DNA from: Leucobacter celer subsp. astrifaciens
GTDB lineage: Bacteria; Actinomycetota; Actinomycetes; Actinomycetales; Microbacteriaceae
Reading direction: 5' to 3'
DNA: 64,000 nt
Assembly: GCF_001273835.1 (NCBI RefSeq)
Contig: NZ_JHEI01000133.1
Coordinates: 124,001 to 188,000, forward strand
A program made the translations under genes and the position numbers. Of the stretch, positions 1-8,774 are shown piece after piece. Under the pieces are notes generated by a model that ran no database searches, was not told the DNA's origin, and worked only from the letters and a program-made list of their open reading frames with translations. How positions within the stretch are numbered: the stretch's first letter is position 1; every line of letters begins with the position of its first letter.

Positions 1-1
1 C

Positions 2-97
2 CTGGTCGATGCCGAGTTCGGCTTCGACCAGATCCAAGAGGCGCTCGACCAGTCCCTGGCGCGCACCGTAACCCGCGCAGCCGTCGTGCTGCACTGA
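2..97 (+). CDS. C-terminal fragment of a probable oxidoreductase (partial, runs in from the left edge)
   Basis: Only the last 31 codons are inside the window, ending at TGA 95-97. The tail (ending AAVVLH) with an FDQIQEALDQ helix resembles the C-terminus of zinc-type or quinone-reductase-type (MDR) dehydrogenases, in which a helix of the form 'aeALd' precedes a final beta strand. This is weak evidence, since no catalytic residue is visible. The stop lies 24 bases before the next gene on the same strand, so the two are probably co-transcribed. Confidence 0.4.
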   Translation: MVDAEFGFDQIQEALDQSLARTVTRAAVVLH

Positions 98-121
98 CCC
101 CATCCCCTCTGCAAAGGAACA

Positions 122-1483
122 ATGATGTCCCAGACCCTGTCGTCTCCGACGAAGGCGCAGTTCAGCGAGCACGAGCTGAACGCCGCCCGTCGCAAGAGCC
201 TCTTCTCCGGCACGATCGGCGCCGTGATCGAGTGGTACGAGTACACCGTCTACGCCACGGCCGCCGCGCTCGTATTCGGCACCCTGTTCTTCCCCAGCGA
301 GCAGCCCGGCGTCTCCCAGGTCGCGGCGCTCGCGAGCTTCGGCGTCGGCTTCATCGCCCGCCCCATCGGGGCCTTCGTCGCGGGGCACCTGGGCGATCGT
401 GTCGGCCGCAAGGCGACGCTGATCCTCACCTTCCTCATCATGACCGGCGCGACGGCCGCGATCGGCTTGCTGCCAACCTACGCCGCGATCGGGATCTGGG
501 CCCCCGTCCTGCTCTGCGTGCTCCGTCTCGCCCAGGGCTTCGCGATCGGCGGTGAGTGGGGCGGCGCGGCGATCATCGCGGTGGAGAGCGCGGACAAGGG
601 ACGTCGCGGCTACTTCGGCTCCTGGCCGCAGATCGGCGTCTCATGCGGATTCCTGCTGGGCACGGCGGCGGTCGCGCTCTCGCAGTGGGTCTCGGGGGAC
701 GCCTTCTCGGAGTGGGGCTGGCGGATGCCGTTCCTCATCAGCATCGTGCTCGCCGCCGTCGGACTCTACATCCGCCTGAACGCGATGGAGAGCCCAGCGT
801 TCAGCGCGGCGAAGGAGGAGGCCGAGCGCCGTCAGGAGAAGATGAAGGCTCCGATCCCGGAGCTGTTCAAGTATCATCGCAGGCCGCTCCTGATCGCCCT
901 GTTCTCCCGGTTCGCAGAGGCCGGCAACTACTACCTCTTCACGGTCTTCCTGCTCTCCTACGTCGCGACGACGCTCGAACTGCCGGGGCACTACGGTCCG
1001 ATCGCGGTGATGATCGGTTCTGCGTTGAACATCGTTGCGATCCCGTTCTTCGGGAACCTCTCTGACAGGATCGGCCGAAAGAAGACGTTCCTGTTCGGAG
1101 CGGCGGTCATCATTCTGAGCGCCTGGCCGATCTTCGAACTCGTCAAGGTCGGGGAGCTGTGGGCGATCGTCATCGGTGTCGCGATCTTCCTCACGGTCGG
1201 CCACGCCGCGGTGTACTCCGTGCTTCCCGCGTTCTACAGCGAGCTCTTCCCGACCGCGGTGCGATACACCGGTATGTCCGTCGGGTACCAGACGGCCGCG
1301 ATCCTGCTCGCCGGCTTCACCCCGGCGATCGCTGCCTGGCTCGTGCAGATCACCGGCGGCACCTGGCCGCTGGTCCTTGTGATCGTGGTGACGACGCTCA
1401 TCGCTGCGGCTGCTGTGCTGACTGCTCGTGAAACGAAAGACTTCGATCTGGATCGGATCGGCGAAGCGCCGAACATCCCCTGA
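122..1483 (+). CDS. MFS transporter, metabolite:H+ symporter (MHS) family
   Basis: A 453-residue inner-membrane secondary transporter with 12 predicted membrane segments. Near the N-terminus, GTIGAVIEWYEYTVY is the MHS-type opening (compare ShiA, ProP and KgtP, which have 'G..lEwyDf'). The loop GHLGDRVGRKATL after TM2 and its copy NLSDRIGRKKTF after TM7 are the MFS A-motifs, and RLAQGFAIGGEWGGA is typical of the family. The length is normal (430-460). ATG codons at 122 and 125 are both possible; an AAAGGA site just upstream fits either. The family imports carboxylates, betaines or shikimate-like acids by proton symport; the substrate here cannot be read from sequence. A perfect 36-bp palindrome follows the stop. 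Confidence 0.9.
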   Translation: MMSQTLSSPTKAQFSEHELNAARRKSLFSGTIGAVIEWYEYTVYATAAALVFGTLFFPSEQPGVSQVAALASFGVGFIARPIGAFVAGHLGDRVGRKATLILTFLIMTGATAAIGLLPTYAAIGIWAPVLLCVLRLAQGFAIGGEWGGAAIIAVESADKGRRGYFGSWPQIGVSCGFLLGTAAVALSQWVSGDAFSEWGWRMPFLISIVLAAVGLYIRLNAMESPAFSAAKEEAERRQEKMKAPIPELFKYHRRPLLIALFSRFAEAGNYYLFTVFLLSYVATTLELPGHYGPIAVMIGSALNIVAIPFFGNLSDRIGRKKTFLFGAAVIILSAWPIFELVKVGELWAIVIGVAIFLTVGHAAVYSVLPAFYSELFPTAVRYTGMSVGYQTAAILLAGFTPAIAAWLVQITGGTWPLVLVIVVTTLIAAAAVLTARETKDFDLDRIGEAPNIP

Positions 1484-1497
1484 GTGAGAAAGCCTTG

Positions 1498-1533
1498 CTG
1501 GGGCCCGATCGTGCGCGCACGATCGGGCCCCAG
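1498..1533. terminator. 36-bp perfect palindrome, probable bidirectional terminator
   Basis: An 18-base arm (ctggggcccgatcgtgcg) is followed at once by its exact reverse complement. It sits 15 bases after the MHS transporter stop and before the convergent LysR remnant. No T-run follows, so this is a strong hairpin without the classic U tract, as is common in high-GC actinomycetes. Confidence 0.6.
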
Positions 1534-1586
1534 TCGCGTCCATCCTGAGCAAGAGGCCCCGCAACTCCACGTCCTCCTGCGCAGGA

Positions 1587-2263
1587 TCATGACGGCGCCC
1601 AACTCCACACCTCAGCCTCACCCGCCCGCACCTCGCGCAGGTGCTCGAGAAATCCGAGCAGCGCGGGGTGCTCGTTGTCGGCGCGCCAGATGATGGAGTG
1701 GGGGTAGACCGGCCTGGGATCGACGACGGGAATGCGGCGCAGGTCGTACGACTCCGGCCAAAGGTAGCGCGACCCCTCGCCCACGAAGGTGGCGAGTTCG
1801 GCAGACTCGGCGAGTTCGTCGAGCAGTACCTCCGAGCCGAAGCCGGGATCCTCCGCGTCGATCCTGATCCCGAACGCCTCGCTCAGCGCGGCGTAGTAGG
1901 CCCCCCACTCCGTGTCCTCTCGCATGCCCGGCATCCAGACCGGGTATGCGCAGAGCTCGGCGAGAGCGACGCTTGCCGCGTCGGCCAGCGGGTGCCTCGG
2001 CCCGACGAGCAACTGGTGGCGATCATCGATGACTCGCTCGGCCCGGAGAGCGTCGGGGAGGCGCGCGCCAGACGCGATGAGCCCGCGGAAGGCGGGGTCG
2101 ATGCTGCCGTCGAGCGCCGCCGCGAGCGCGACCCCGAGACCGCGCTCGAGCACAGCGATGCGTTTCGACACCGCCTGCTGTGTGATCCCCAGCTCATCGG
2201 CGGCGGCTTGGAATCGTCCCGCGTCGACGACGGTGAGAAGGTGCGAACGTCCCTGAGCTCCAC
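1587..2263 (-). pseudogene. LysR-family transcriptional regulator, disrupted by a frameshift and an internal deletion
   Basis: Reading from a GTG at 2263, VELRDVRTF is a perfect LysR opening, but the frame must shift (about 2238-2242) to continue as LTVVDAGRFQAAADELG, the LysR winged-helix domain. That frame runs to ITQQAVSKRIAVLERGLGVAL and then jumps, at about 2120-2126, straight into AALDGSIDPAFRGL, which belongs to the middle of the LysR effector domain; the later effector-domain sequence is intact to TGA 1587-1589. LysR proteins are about 300 residues; some 70 residues (end of the winged helix, linker helix and start of the effector domain) are missing. One lost base plus an in-frame deletion indicates a decaying gene. 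It is convergent with the MHS transporter, which it may once have controlled. Confidence 0.75.
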
Positions 2264-2409
2264 GCCGCGAGTCTCGCCGCACAACTGGCGATTGTGGCGC
2301 GCCGGGGTACCGGTAGTTTGTGCGGCGGGATCCCGCGCTGATTCACTGGCATCACGTCGCGCAGCAGTGCAGTGAGCGATGCAGAGAGCAGTGAGTAAGG
2401 AGCAACACC

Positions 2410-2606
2410 GTGAGTTTCGTCGAGAGGGTGCAGCGGGCGATCCGGCTGACCGAGGACCTGAACACGCTCCGGTATGCCGAGCAGGAGGCGATCCGCGACG
2501 CGTGGAGCGAACTCACGGGGCAGCCGGCGCCGTGGTGACCCGCGACGTGCCGGCGCGCACGGTGGTCGCGGGAGTGCCCGCCGCCGTGATCAAGACGATC
2601 GCGTGA
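2410..2606 (+). pseudogene. Sugar O-acetyltransferase (maltose/galactoside acetyltransferase family) remnant
   Basis: A GTG at 2410, preceded by a good TAAGGAG site (2395-2401), opens a 42-codon frame ending at TGA 2536-2538. Its LTEDLNTLRYAEQEAIRDAW segment matches the N-terminal Mac helix region of maltose O-acetyltransferases. In the next frame AVVTRDVPARTVVAGVPAAV, ending at TGA 2604-2606, is the typical last turn of the left-handed beta-helix ('AVVtkDVPpntvvaGnPAkvi'). The family is about 185-200 residues; the whole hexapeptide-repeat body is missing, leaving only the two ends in different frames. This is the second broken gene in a row. Confidence 0.7.
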
Positions 2607-2661
2607 CGCGGGATCCCGAACCCGCCGCGTGCCTGTCGGTGGCTCCGACTACCATCGACCC

Positions 2662-3162
2662 ATGACCTTCTTCGAGACGCTGGCGTCACCCGTGGGTGTC
2701 CTCGGGGTGGTCAGCACCGGCACCGCGATCACGACCGTCGGGTGGGGGCTGAGGCCGCCGACGAGCACAGCCGGGGGAGCGGACGCCGACCCACTGCTCG
2801 GCGAGGCGCTCGGCCAGCTGGACGCCTACTTCGCGGGGCGGCTGACCGCCTTCGACCTCCCGTTCGACCTCGGCCCGCAGTCCGCCGCGACCGGCGCGGT
2901 GCTCACCGCGCTGCACGAGACGGTGGGCTTCGGCGAGACCGTCACCTACGGCGAGCTCGCCGCGCGCAGCGGCAGCGGTGTGCCCGCCCGCGGGATCGGC
3001 TCCATCATGGGCGCCAACCCGATCCCGATCCTCGTGCCCTGCCACCGGGTCGTGGCGAGCGACGGCCTCGGCGGGTACTCCGGCGGAAACGCGGGCGAGG
3101 GGCTGGTCACCAAGCGCTGGCTGCTCGAGCACGAGGGTGCCCTCCCCGCCGCCCTGTTCTGA
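2662..3162 (+). CDS. ogt: Methylated-DNA--[protein]-cysteine S-methyltransferase
   Basis: A 166-residue suicide DNA repair protein that transfers alkyl groups from O6-alkylguanine (and O4-alkylthymine) to its own cysteine. The active-site motif PCHRV is present with the acceptor Cys at about 127, preceded by GFGETVTYGELA and the DNA-binding helix SGVPARGIGSIMGANP; GYSGG follows as usual. ATG 2662 was chosen over an upstream in-frame start because the protein then begins at the family's usual place. A TACCAT hexamer ends 7 bases before this ATG with no Shine-Dalgarno site between, so the mRNA may be leaderless. The length is normal for Ogt without an Ada domain. Confidence 0.93.
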   Translation: MTFFETLASPVGVLGVVSTGTAITTVGWGLRPPTSTAGGADADPLLGEALGQLDAYFAGRLTAFDLPFDLGPQSAATGAVLTALHETVGFGETVTYGELAARSGSGVPARGIGSIMGANPIPILVPCHRVVASDGLGGYSGGNAGEGLVTKRWLLEHEGALPAALF

Positions 3163-3286
3163 GCCGGCACGCGGACCCCGCTGCCGTCGCATTGCTCGGC
3201 AATCGAGCAGTCCCGTCGCGCCGCGTCCCCGGTCTATCCGAGCTGCCCCGTCTGCCCGCCCTGCCCCGTCTACCCGCGTCGCCCGA

Positions 3287-4117
3287 TCACCCGTTGAAGG
3301 TCGCCGGGTGGGGGCCGGTGCGGCCGTCCCGCTCGAGGCCGTCGAGCGCGGCGAGCTCGTCGGTGGTCAGCTCGAAGTCGAAGACGTCGAGGTTCTCGGC
3401 GATGCGCGCGGGCGTGACCGACTTCGGGATCACGACGCGACCCTGCTGCAGGTGCCAGTGGAGCACCACCTGCGCGGGTGTCTTGCCGTGGCGCTCGGCG
3501 ATCGCGACGACGGCATCCTCGCCGAGCACGGCGCCCTGCGCGAGCGGGCTCCAGGCCTCGGTCACGATCCCACGTGCGGCGTTGGCGGCGGCGACGGCGC
3601 GGTTCTGCAGCGCCGGGTGCAGCTCGACCTGGTTCACGGCGGGCACGAGGTCGCTCACCTCGGCGAGACGCTCGAGGTGCTCGGGGAGGAAGTTCGAGAC
3701 GCCGACCGCGCCGACGCGCCCTTCGGCAGCGATCTCGGTCAGCGCGCGCCAGGCGTCGAGGTAGGTGTCGGTGGCGGGTGCCGGCCAGTGGATCAGGTAC
3801 AGATCGAGCTTGTCGAGGCCGAGCCTATCGAGTGAGGCCTCGTAGCCGCGCAGCGCGGAATCGTAGTCGAGCGAATCGATCCACAGCTTCGACGTGATGA
3901 AGAGCTCGTCGCGGGCGATCCCGGACTCGGCGATGGCACGACCGACACCCGACTCGTTGCCGTAGACGGCTGCGGTGTCGATGCTGCGGTAGCCGGCCTC
4001 GAGCGCGGCCGATACGGCCGCCGTGGTCTGGGCGTCCGGCACCTGGAAGACACCGAATCCGAGTTGCGGCATCTCGAGGCCGTTGCTCAGGGTGATCGTG
4101 GGAATGGTGGTGGCCAT
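3287..4117 (-). CDS. Aldo/keto reductase (2,5-diketo-D-gluconate reductase type)
   Basis: A 276-residue soluble NADPH-dependent carbonyl reductase. The full AKR tetrad is visible: Asp47 and Tyr52 (DTAAVYGNE), Lys77 (FITSKLW) and His110 (LYLIHWP). GVSNFLPEHLERL and VIPKSVTPARIAEN near the C-terminus are the substrate-loop and NADPH-phosphate-binding motifs. ATG 4117 is used because AGAAGGAG stands just before it; an in-frame upstream extension is rich in Pro and Arg and not credible. The gene lies 121 bases behind the efflux pump on the same strand, so both are probably controlled by the divergent MarR regulator. The natural substrate is unknown. Confidence 0.9.
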   Translation of the reverse strand: MATTIPTITLSNGLEMPQLGFGVFQVPDAQTTAAVSAALEAGYRSIDTAAVYGNESGVGRAIAESGIARDELFITSKLWIDSLDYDSALRGYEASLDRLGLDKLDLYLIHWPAPATDTYLDAWRALTEIAAEGRVGAVGVSNFLPEHLERLAEVSDLVPAVNQVELHPALQNRAVAAANAARGIVTEAWSPLAQGAVLGEDAVVAIAERHGKTPAQVVLHWHLQQGRVVIPKSVTPARIAENLDVFDFELTTDELAALDGLERDGRTGPHPATFNG

Positions 4118-4238
4118 GGCGGCTCCTTCTGCTGCTGCGGATGGTGGGTTGGTGGGTCGATGGGTGAAACGGATTGCGGGATCCGGGTTCGCCGGGGGCG
4201 AATGCGGGATCGAGGCTGGAGGCTGTGCGGGGGTGGGA

Positions 4239-5435
4239 TCAGACCGCGACCGGCGTGCGCACCTCCGCACCGGCCTCGTCTGCTGCGCGATGCTTGGACG
4301 CGAGCGCCGCGGCGATCCCCATGATCACGAGGGCGACGGCGGTGAGCGCAGCCCCGATCCAGACGGGTGAGGTGTAGCCGAGGCCGGCGCTGATCCCGAC
4401 TCCTCCCGCCCAGGCACCGAGGGCGTTGCCGATGTTGAACGCGCCGATGTTCGCTCCCGAGGCGAGGGTCGGTGCGCCGCCCGCGTACTGCATGACTCGG
4501 CTCTGCAGGCCCGGCACCGTGCCGAAGCCGAAACCGCCCATCAGGACGAGGATTGCGATGACTGCCGGCTTCGACTCGGCGAGCAGTCCGAACGCGACGA
4601 GCACGACGACGAGCGCGGCGATGAAGGCGACGAGGGTGCCGTCGATCGAGCGGTCCGCGAGGCGCCCGCCCGCCCAGTTGCCCACGACGAGTCCGGCGCC
4701 GAAGAGCACCAGCAGCCACGGCACGGTGGTGCTCGCGAAGCCGGTGACGGCCGTGAGCGTGTAGGCGATGTAGGTGAAGGCGCCGAACATGCCGCCGAAG
4801 GCGAGTGCGGTGACGATGAGGGAGAGCCAGACCTGGCCCGATCGGAAGGCGCCGAGCTCGCTGCGCAGGCTCACCTGCTCGCCGGCTCGCCGCGGGGCTC
4901 GCACCAGCACGGCGATGCCGGCGAACGCGAGGACTCCGATGCCCGAGATCACCCAGAAGGTCGAGCGCCAGCCGAGCTGTTGGCCGAGGAAGGTGCCGAA
5001 CGGCACGCCGAAGACGTTCGCCGCGGTGAGGCCGGTGAACATGATCGCGATGGCAGCGGCCTGCTTCCGCGGAGCGACGAGGCTCGAGGCGACGACCGAC
5101 CCGATGCCGAAGTAGGCGCCGTGGCTGAGCGCGGCTACGACGCGACCGATCATCGCGAGCTCGTACCCGGAGGCCGTCGCGGTGAGCAGGTTGCCGACGA
5201 TGAAGAGCGCGATCAGCCCGAGCAGCACGGGCTTGCGGGGCAGGCGTGTCGTCGCTGCCGTGAGGCCGAGCGCTCCGACGACGACACCGAGTGCGTAGCC
5301 GGAGATGAGCCACCCTGCCGCGGCCTCGGTGACGCCGAAGTCCGTTGCGACCTCGGGCAGCAGTCCCATGATGACGAACTCGGTGAGTCCGATGCCGAAT
5401 GCCCCGAGGGCGAGTGCGATGAGTCCTGCAGGCAT
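4239..5435 (-). CDS. MFS efflux transporter, DHA1 family (AraJ/Cmx-like)
   Basis: A 398-residue, 12-helix drug:H+ antiporter-type protein. It opens MPAGLIALALGAFGIGLTEF, typical of AraJ, YdhP and chloramphenicol-efflux proteins, and continues with GLLPEVATDFGV, SGYALGVVVGA and a GRVVAALSHGAYFGIG segment (antiporter motif C region). ATG 5435 gives the family's standard start; the Shine-Dalgarno site is weak. The divergent neighbour is a MarR regulator with palindromes in between, the usual layout of an inducible efflux system. The exported compound is not predictable. Confidence 0.88.
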   Translation of the reverse strand: MPAGLIALALGAFGIGLTEFVIMGLLPEVATDFGVTEAAAGWLISGYALGVVVGALGLTAATTRLPRKPVLLGLIALFIVGNLLTATASGYELAMIGRVVAALSHGAYFGIGSVVASSLVAPRKQAAAIAIMFTGLTAANVFGVPFGTFLGQQLGWRSTFWVISGIGVLAFAGIAVLVRAPRRAGEQVSLRSELGAFRSGQVWLSLIVTALAFGGMFGAFTYIAYTLTAVTGFASTTVPWLLVLFGAGLVVGNWAGGRLADRSIDGTLVAFIAALVVVLVAFGLLAESKPAVIAILVLMGGFGFGTVPGLQSRVMQYAGGAPTLASGANIGAFNIGNALGAWAGGVGISAGLGYTSPVWIGAALTAVALVIMGIAAALASKHRAADEAGAEVRTPVAV

Positions 5436-5462
5436 ATGGTGTTTCCGATTTCCCTGGTAAAG

Positions 5463-5534
5463 TAGTTGCAGGCGCGGGATATTGCGCCGGTGCGCATAAT
5501 CATTGCACACGCAATTAGTCTGCGCAAGCAACTA
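5463..5534. promoter_or_regulatory. Divergent promoter region with MarR-type operator palindromes
   Basis: Between the efflux gene (start 5435) and marR (start 5578). ATTGC-acac-GCAAT at 5502-5515 is a perfect inverted repeat of the TTGC-N4-GCAA form seen at many MarR sites. A wider pair, TAGTTGC at 5463-5469 and GCAACTA at 5528-5534, flanks it. The region is locally AT-rich, as expected of a promoter. Confidence 0.5.
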
Positions 5535-5577
5535 TTTTGGAGCGCTCGATCGAACGGGTGCCGGAAGGCCGGGAATC

Positions 5578-6027
5578 ATGGGAATCGCAGACGACGCCGT
5601 TGAGATCCGCGCACGCGGATGGCGTACCCTCGCCGCCCTGCACGCGCTCATCGAAGCGGAACTGGAGCGGGCGCTCGCCGCCTCGGCGCAGCTCTCGGTG
5701 GTGGAGTACACGGTGCTCGATGCACTCAGCCGCCAGGACGGATGGCACATGCGCATGCAGCAGCTCTCGCGTGCGACTGCGCTGAGCGCGAGTGCGACGA
5801 CGCGTCTCGTGACCCGGCTCGAGGATCGCGGGTTGCTCACCCGGGTCCTCTGCGCCGACGACCGGCGCGGCATCTACACCGAGCTCACCCCGGCCGGGCG
5901 AGAGCTCTACGAGCAGGCCCACCCGATCCACGACGAGACACTCGAGCGCACGCTCGCCGAGGCGGAGGAGCGTCCCGAGCTGGCCCCCGTCGTGCACGCG
6001 CTGCAGGAGGCCGGCATTCGAGTATGA
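5578..6027 (+). CDS. MarR-family transcriptional regulator
   Basis: A 149-residue winged-helix repressor. The DNA-binding domain spans about 35-100: LSVVEYTVLDAL, then MRMQQLSRATALSASATTRL (recognition helix) and the wing VTRLEDRGLLTRVLCADDRR, with the family's conserved DDRR turn. ATG 5578 fits the usual MarR start (an upstream in-frame ATG at 5503 would place the protein across the operator). It is divergent from the efflux gene and most likely represses that gene and itself until a small aromatic or drug-like ligand binds. Confidence 0.9.
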   Translation: MGIADDAVEIRARGWRTLAALHALIEAELERALAASAQLSVVEYTVLDALSRQDGWHMRMQQLSRATALSASATTRLVTRLEDRGLLTRVLCADDRRGIYTELTPAGRELYEQAHPIHDETLERTLAEAEERPELAPVVHALQEAGIRV

Positions 6028-6051
6028 GGGTGCCGTTTCTGCGGGAGCGAG

Positions 6052-6816
6052 TCAGAAGGTTCCGTCGATCGTGATGCCGCCGTCGACTCTGAGTACCTCG
6101 CCGTGCACGAACGACGCATCGTCGGAGAGTAGGAAGGCGATGGCGGTCGCGACCTCGCGCGGCTCGGCCAGACGGCCGAGGGGAGTGCGAGCGAACAGCT
6201 TGTCGGTACTCAGCGTGCCGTTGCGGATGCCCGACTGGACCATCTCGGTCGCCACGTAGCCCGGAGCGACGGCGTTGACGCGCACGCCTTTGCCACCCCA
6301 CTCGACTGCGAGCGTGCGGGTGAGGCCGAGGATGCCGCTCTTGGCCGTCGAATAGGCGACCCTGCCGGGCAGGCCGAACGTCGATCCCACCGACGCGATG
6401 TTGACGATGCTGCCGCCGGCCCCGGTCGCGAGCATCGGGAACGCGCCGCGGCTCAGCATGAAGGCGCCGGTGAGGTGGATCTCGAGCTGCAGGCGCCAGG
6501 CCTCGGTGCGATATGTTTCGGCGTCGTCGCGGATCAGGTTGCCGGCGCCGTTCACCAACCCGTGGAGCGAGGGCGTCTGCTCTGCGAGGGCGGCGAAGAG
6601 CGCCTCGACACTCGCTTCGTCGGCGACGTCGACGCCGAGACCGAGATGCGGTTCCGCGAGCGGATACCGCTCGTTCAGTTCGGCGGCCGCCGCTACGGCG
6701 GACGGCTCCTGCAGGTCGGCGATCGCGATGCGGTGGCCGCGTTCGGCGAGCAGCGCCGCCGTGGCGCTGCCGATGCCCTGGGCTGCACCGGTGATGAGTA
6801 CGGTCTTCGTTTCCAT
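6052..6816 (-). CDS. SDR-family NAD(P)-dependent dehydrogenase
   Basis: A 254-residue classical short-chain dehydrogenase. The cofactor motif TGAAQGIG lies near residue 10 and the NNAG-like VNGAGN near 85; catalytic Ser is in IVNIASVGS, and Tyr/Lys are in YSTAK. It ends in VDGGITIDGTF, the standard family terminus. GAGAGGATC precedes ATG 6816. It is the last gene of a three-gene unit with the split transketolase (40 bases after the C-subunit gene), so it probably oxidises or reduces a sugar or polyol feeding that transketolase. SDRs of this type include gluconate 5-dehydrogenase and polyol dehydrogenases; the substrate is not known. Confidence 0.88.
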   Translation of the reverse strand: METKTVLITGAAQGIGSATAALLAERGHRIAIADLQEPSAVAAAAELNERYPLAEPHLGLGVDVADEASVEALFAALAEQTPSLHGLVNGAGNLIRDDAETYRTEAWRLQLEIHLTGAFMLSRGAFPMLATGAGGSIVNIASVGSTFGLPGRVAYSTAKSGILGLTRTLAVEWGGKGVRVNAVAPGYVATEMVQSGIRNGTLSTDKLFARTPLGRLAEPREVATAIAFLLSDDASFVHGEVLRVDGGITIDGTF

Positions 6817-6856
6817 GCGTGTGAGATCCTCTCTCGAGATCGTGCGGGTGGGTGCC

Positions 6857-7783
6857 TTACTGCACGCGCGCGAGCACCTGCTCGCAGACCCGCTCGGGGG
6901 AGAGGCCGTGCTTGTCCAGCAGGAAGTCGTTGGGGGCCGATTCCGACCATTCGTCGGCGAGGCCGATCCGGGAGAGCGGGATCGCCGCACCGTGCTCGGC
7001 GAAGAGCTCGGAGACGAGCGACCCGAGGCCGCCCAGCACGGTGTGCTCTTCGACGGTGATGGCGGACGGAGTGCCGACGACCGCGGCGAGCAGCCCGGCG
7101 GCATCGAGCGGTTTGATGCTCGGTGCGTGCACGACGCGGGCCGATACGCCGCGCGCGGCGAGCAACTCGGCGGCCTGAAGCGTGCGGGAGGTCTGCACCC
7201 CGGTCGAGATCAGCGTGACATCGGTGCCCTCGCGCACGGTGTGCACCGCGCCGAGTACGAACTCGCAGCCTGCATCGAAGACCGGGGCGACCGCGTCGCG
7301 GGCGAGCCGCAGATAGACCGGCCCGTCGAAGGTGTCGGCCCACCGGATCGCTGCCGCCGCCTCGAACTCGTCGGCGGGTGCGACGACGGTCATGCCGGGC
7401 ATCGCCCGCATGATCGCGAGATCCTCGATGTCCTGGTGCGTCTTGCCGCTCGAGCCGTTGAGCAGGCCGGCATACGCGGCCGCGATGCGCACCTGCGCTC
7501 CGGTCTGCGCCACGAGCATGCGGATCTGGTCGAGCGCGCGGTGCGTGAGGAAGACGCCGAAGCTCGAGAGCCAGGGGCGGTACCCGAGCGTGCTCATGCC
7601 GAACGCCATGCCGACCATGCTCTGCTCGGCGATGCCGGCCTGGATGAATGCCTCGGGGTTGTGCTCGGCGACCATGCTCGCCATGGTGGAGGTCGCGAGA
7701 TCGCCGTCGATGACGACGACGAACTCGTCCTCGCGGGAGAGGTCGACGAGCGTCTCGCCCCAGACCTGCCGTTGGGATCTCAT
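6857..7783 (-). CDS. Transketolase, C-terminal subunit (split enzyme, copy 1)
   Basis: A 308-residue partner subunit carrying the pyrimidine-binding and C-terminal domains of transketolase. GIAEQSMVGMAFGMSTLG contains the conserved Glu that activates thiamine diphosphate; RMLVAQTGAQVRIAAAYAGL, HQDIEDLAIMRAMPGM and TVEEHTVLGGLGSLV are transketolase-C landmarks. It overlaps the N-subunit gene by 4 bases (ATGA), so the two are translationally coupled. A heterotetramer moving a two-carbon ketol unit between phosphosugars is expected. Shared promoter control comes from the palindrome at 8775-8787. The ketose donor need not be a standard pentose phosphate intermediate. Confidence 0.9.
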   Translation of the reverse strand: MRSQRQVWGETLVDLSREDEFVVVIDGDLATSTMASMVAEHNPEAFIQAGIAEQSMVGMAFGMSTLGYRPWLSSFGVFLTHRALDQIRMLVAQTGAQVRIAAAYAGLLNGSSGKTHQDIEDLAIMRAMPGMTVVAPADEFEAAAAIRWADTFDGPVYLRLARDAVAPVFDAGCEFVLGAVHTVREGTDVTLISTGVQTSRTLQAAELLAARGVSARVVHAPSIKPLDAAGLLAAVVGTPSAITVEEHTVLGGLGSLVSELFAEHGAAIPLSRIGLADEWSESAPNDFLLDKHGLSPERVCEQVLARVQ

Positions 7784-8691
7784 CGTGTCGACTCCTTCGG
7801 TGAGCTCGTGCGCGGGGCGGGATGGCCGAGCTCGGCGTGAGCGATGGCGAGCTGCTCGTCAGTAGCGACGCCGTTGTGCCAGCGATAGGTGCCCGCGGTG
7901 AAGGAGACGCCGTGGCCCTTGGTCGTGTCGGCGAGGATCGCGGTCGGGCGCCCGTCTGATCCGCGACTGCCGGCGACCGTGTCGAAGGCGCGGAGGATGG
8001 CGCCGAAATCGTGGCCGTCGATGCGGATCGTGCGCCAGCCGAAACCGGTGAACACGGCTTCGAGGTCGACGTGGCCCATCGGCTCGCTGCGGTCGAAGCG
8101 ATCGTGCTCGTCTCGGGGCCAGCCGAACTGCTGGAGGCCGTTGAGATCGATGATCGCGGTGAGGTTGTCGAGCCCGTATCTGGGAGCGGAGATGACGCTC
8201 TCCCACACCATGCCCTCTTCGATCTCGCCGTCCCCGAGCATGACCCAGGTGTGAAAGTTCTTGCCGAGGCGCCGGGCGGCGAGCGCCATTCCTGCTCCGG
8301 CCGAGAGGCCCTGGCCGAGCGATCCGCTCGAAGCGTCGATCCCCGGGGTCAGCTTCATGTCGGGGTGACCCTGGAGCCGGGAGTCGCCGTGATCGAAGGT
8401 CGCGAGCTCCTCGATCGGGAAGTAGCCGCGCATGGCGAGCACGCTGTAGAGGCCGATCGCATTGTGGCCCTTGGACAGGATGAAGCGATCGCGGTCGGGG
8501 TCGCGCGGTCGGGTCGGGTCGATGCGCAGTTCGCTGAAGTAGAGGGCGACGAGCATGTCCATCGCGGACAGCGGCCCGCCGATATGGCCGGCGCGGCTCG
8601 CTGCGACGGTGCTGATGACCAGCCAGCGGCCCTCCTGCGCCAGCGCCTCGAGTTCGCCCTCTGAGGGTCGTGCCGGTTTCTCGGGTGTCAT
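7780..8691 (-). CDS. Transketolase, N-terminal subunit (split enzyme, copy 1)
   Basis: A 303-residue thiamine-diphosphate-binding subunit. GHIGGPLSAMDMLVALYF near residue 35, RFILSKGHNAIGLYS near 70, and GDGEIEEGMVWE ending in DLNG (the ThDP-Mg motif) near 160 are all intact, and the C-terminal TTKGHGVSF is conserved. ATG 8691 has GAGGAGA about 13 bases upstream; an open frame extends much further upstream but crosses the operator and the divergent IclR gene and is rejected. First gene of the operon N-subunit, C-subunit, SDR. The pathway is carbohydrate or polyol catabolism rather than the housekeeping pentose phosphate pathway, judging from the neighbours. Confidence 0.9.
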   Translation of the reverse strand: MTPEKPARPSEGELEALAQEGRWLVISTVAASRAGHIGGPLSAMDMLVALYFSELRIDPTRPRDPDRDRFILSKGHNAIGLYSVLAMRGYFPIEELATFDHGDSRLQGHPDMKLTPGIDASSGSLGQGLSAGAGMALAARRLGKNFHTWVMLGDGEIEEGMVWESVISAPRYGLDNLTAIIDLNGLQQFGWPRDEHDRFDRSEPMGHVDLEAVFTGFGWRTIRIDGHDFGAILRAFDTVAGSRGSDGRPTAILADTTKGHGVSFTAGTYRWHNGVATDEQLAIAHAELGHPAPRTSSPKESTR

Positions 8692-8774
8692 GGGCAGTCT
8701 GTACTCTCCTCGCCGACCGCGTCGTCCGAAGCGCGGGTTCTCTGAGTTTGCGTAAGGTAAAAATATCTTTAAAT

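Noticed and set aside
1498..1533. The end of an insertion sequence or attachment site
   Set aside because: The perfect palindrome lies right after a stop codon between convergent units; no transposase or integrase gene or direct repeat is near, so a terminator is simpler.
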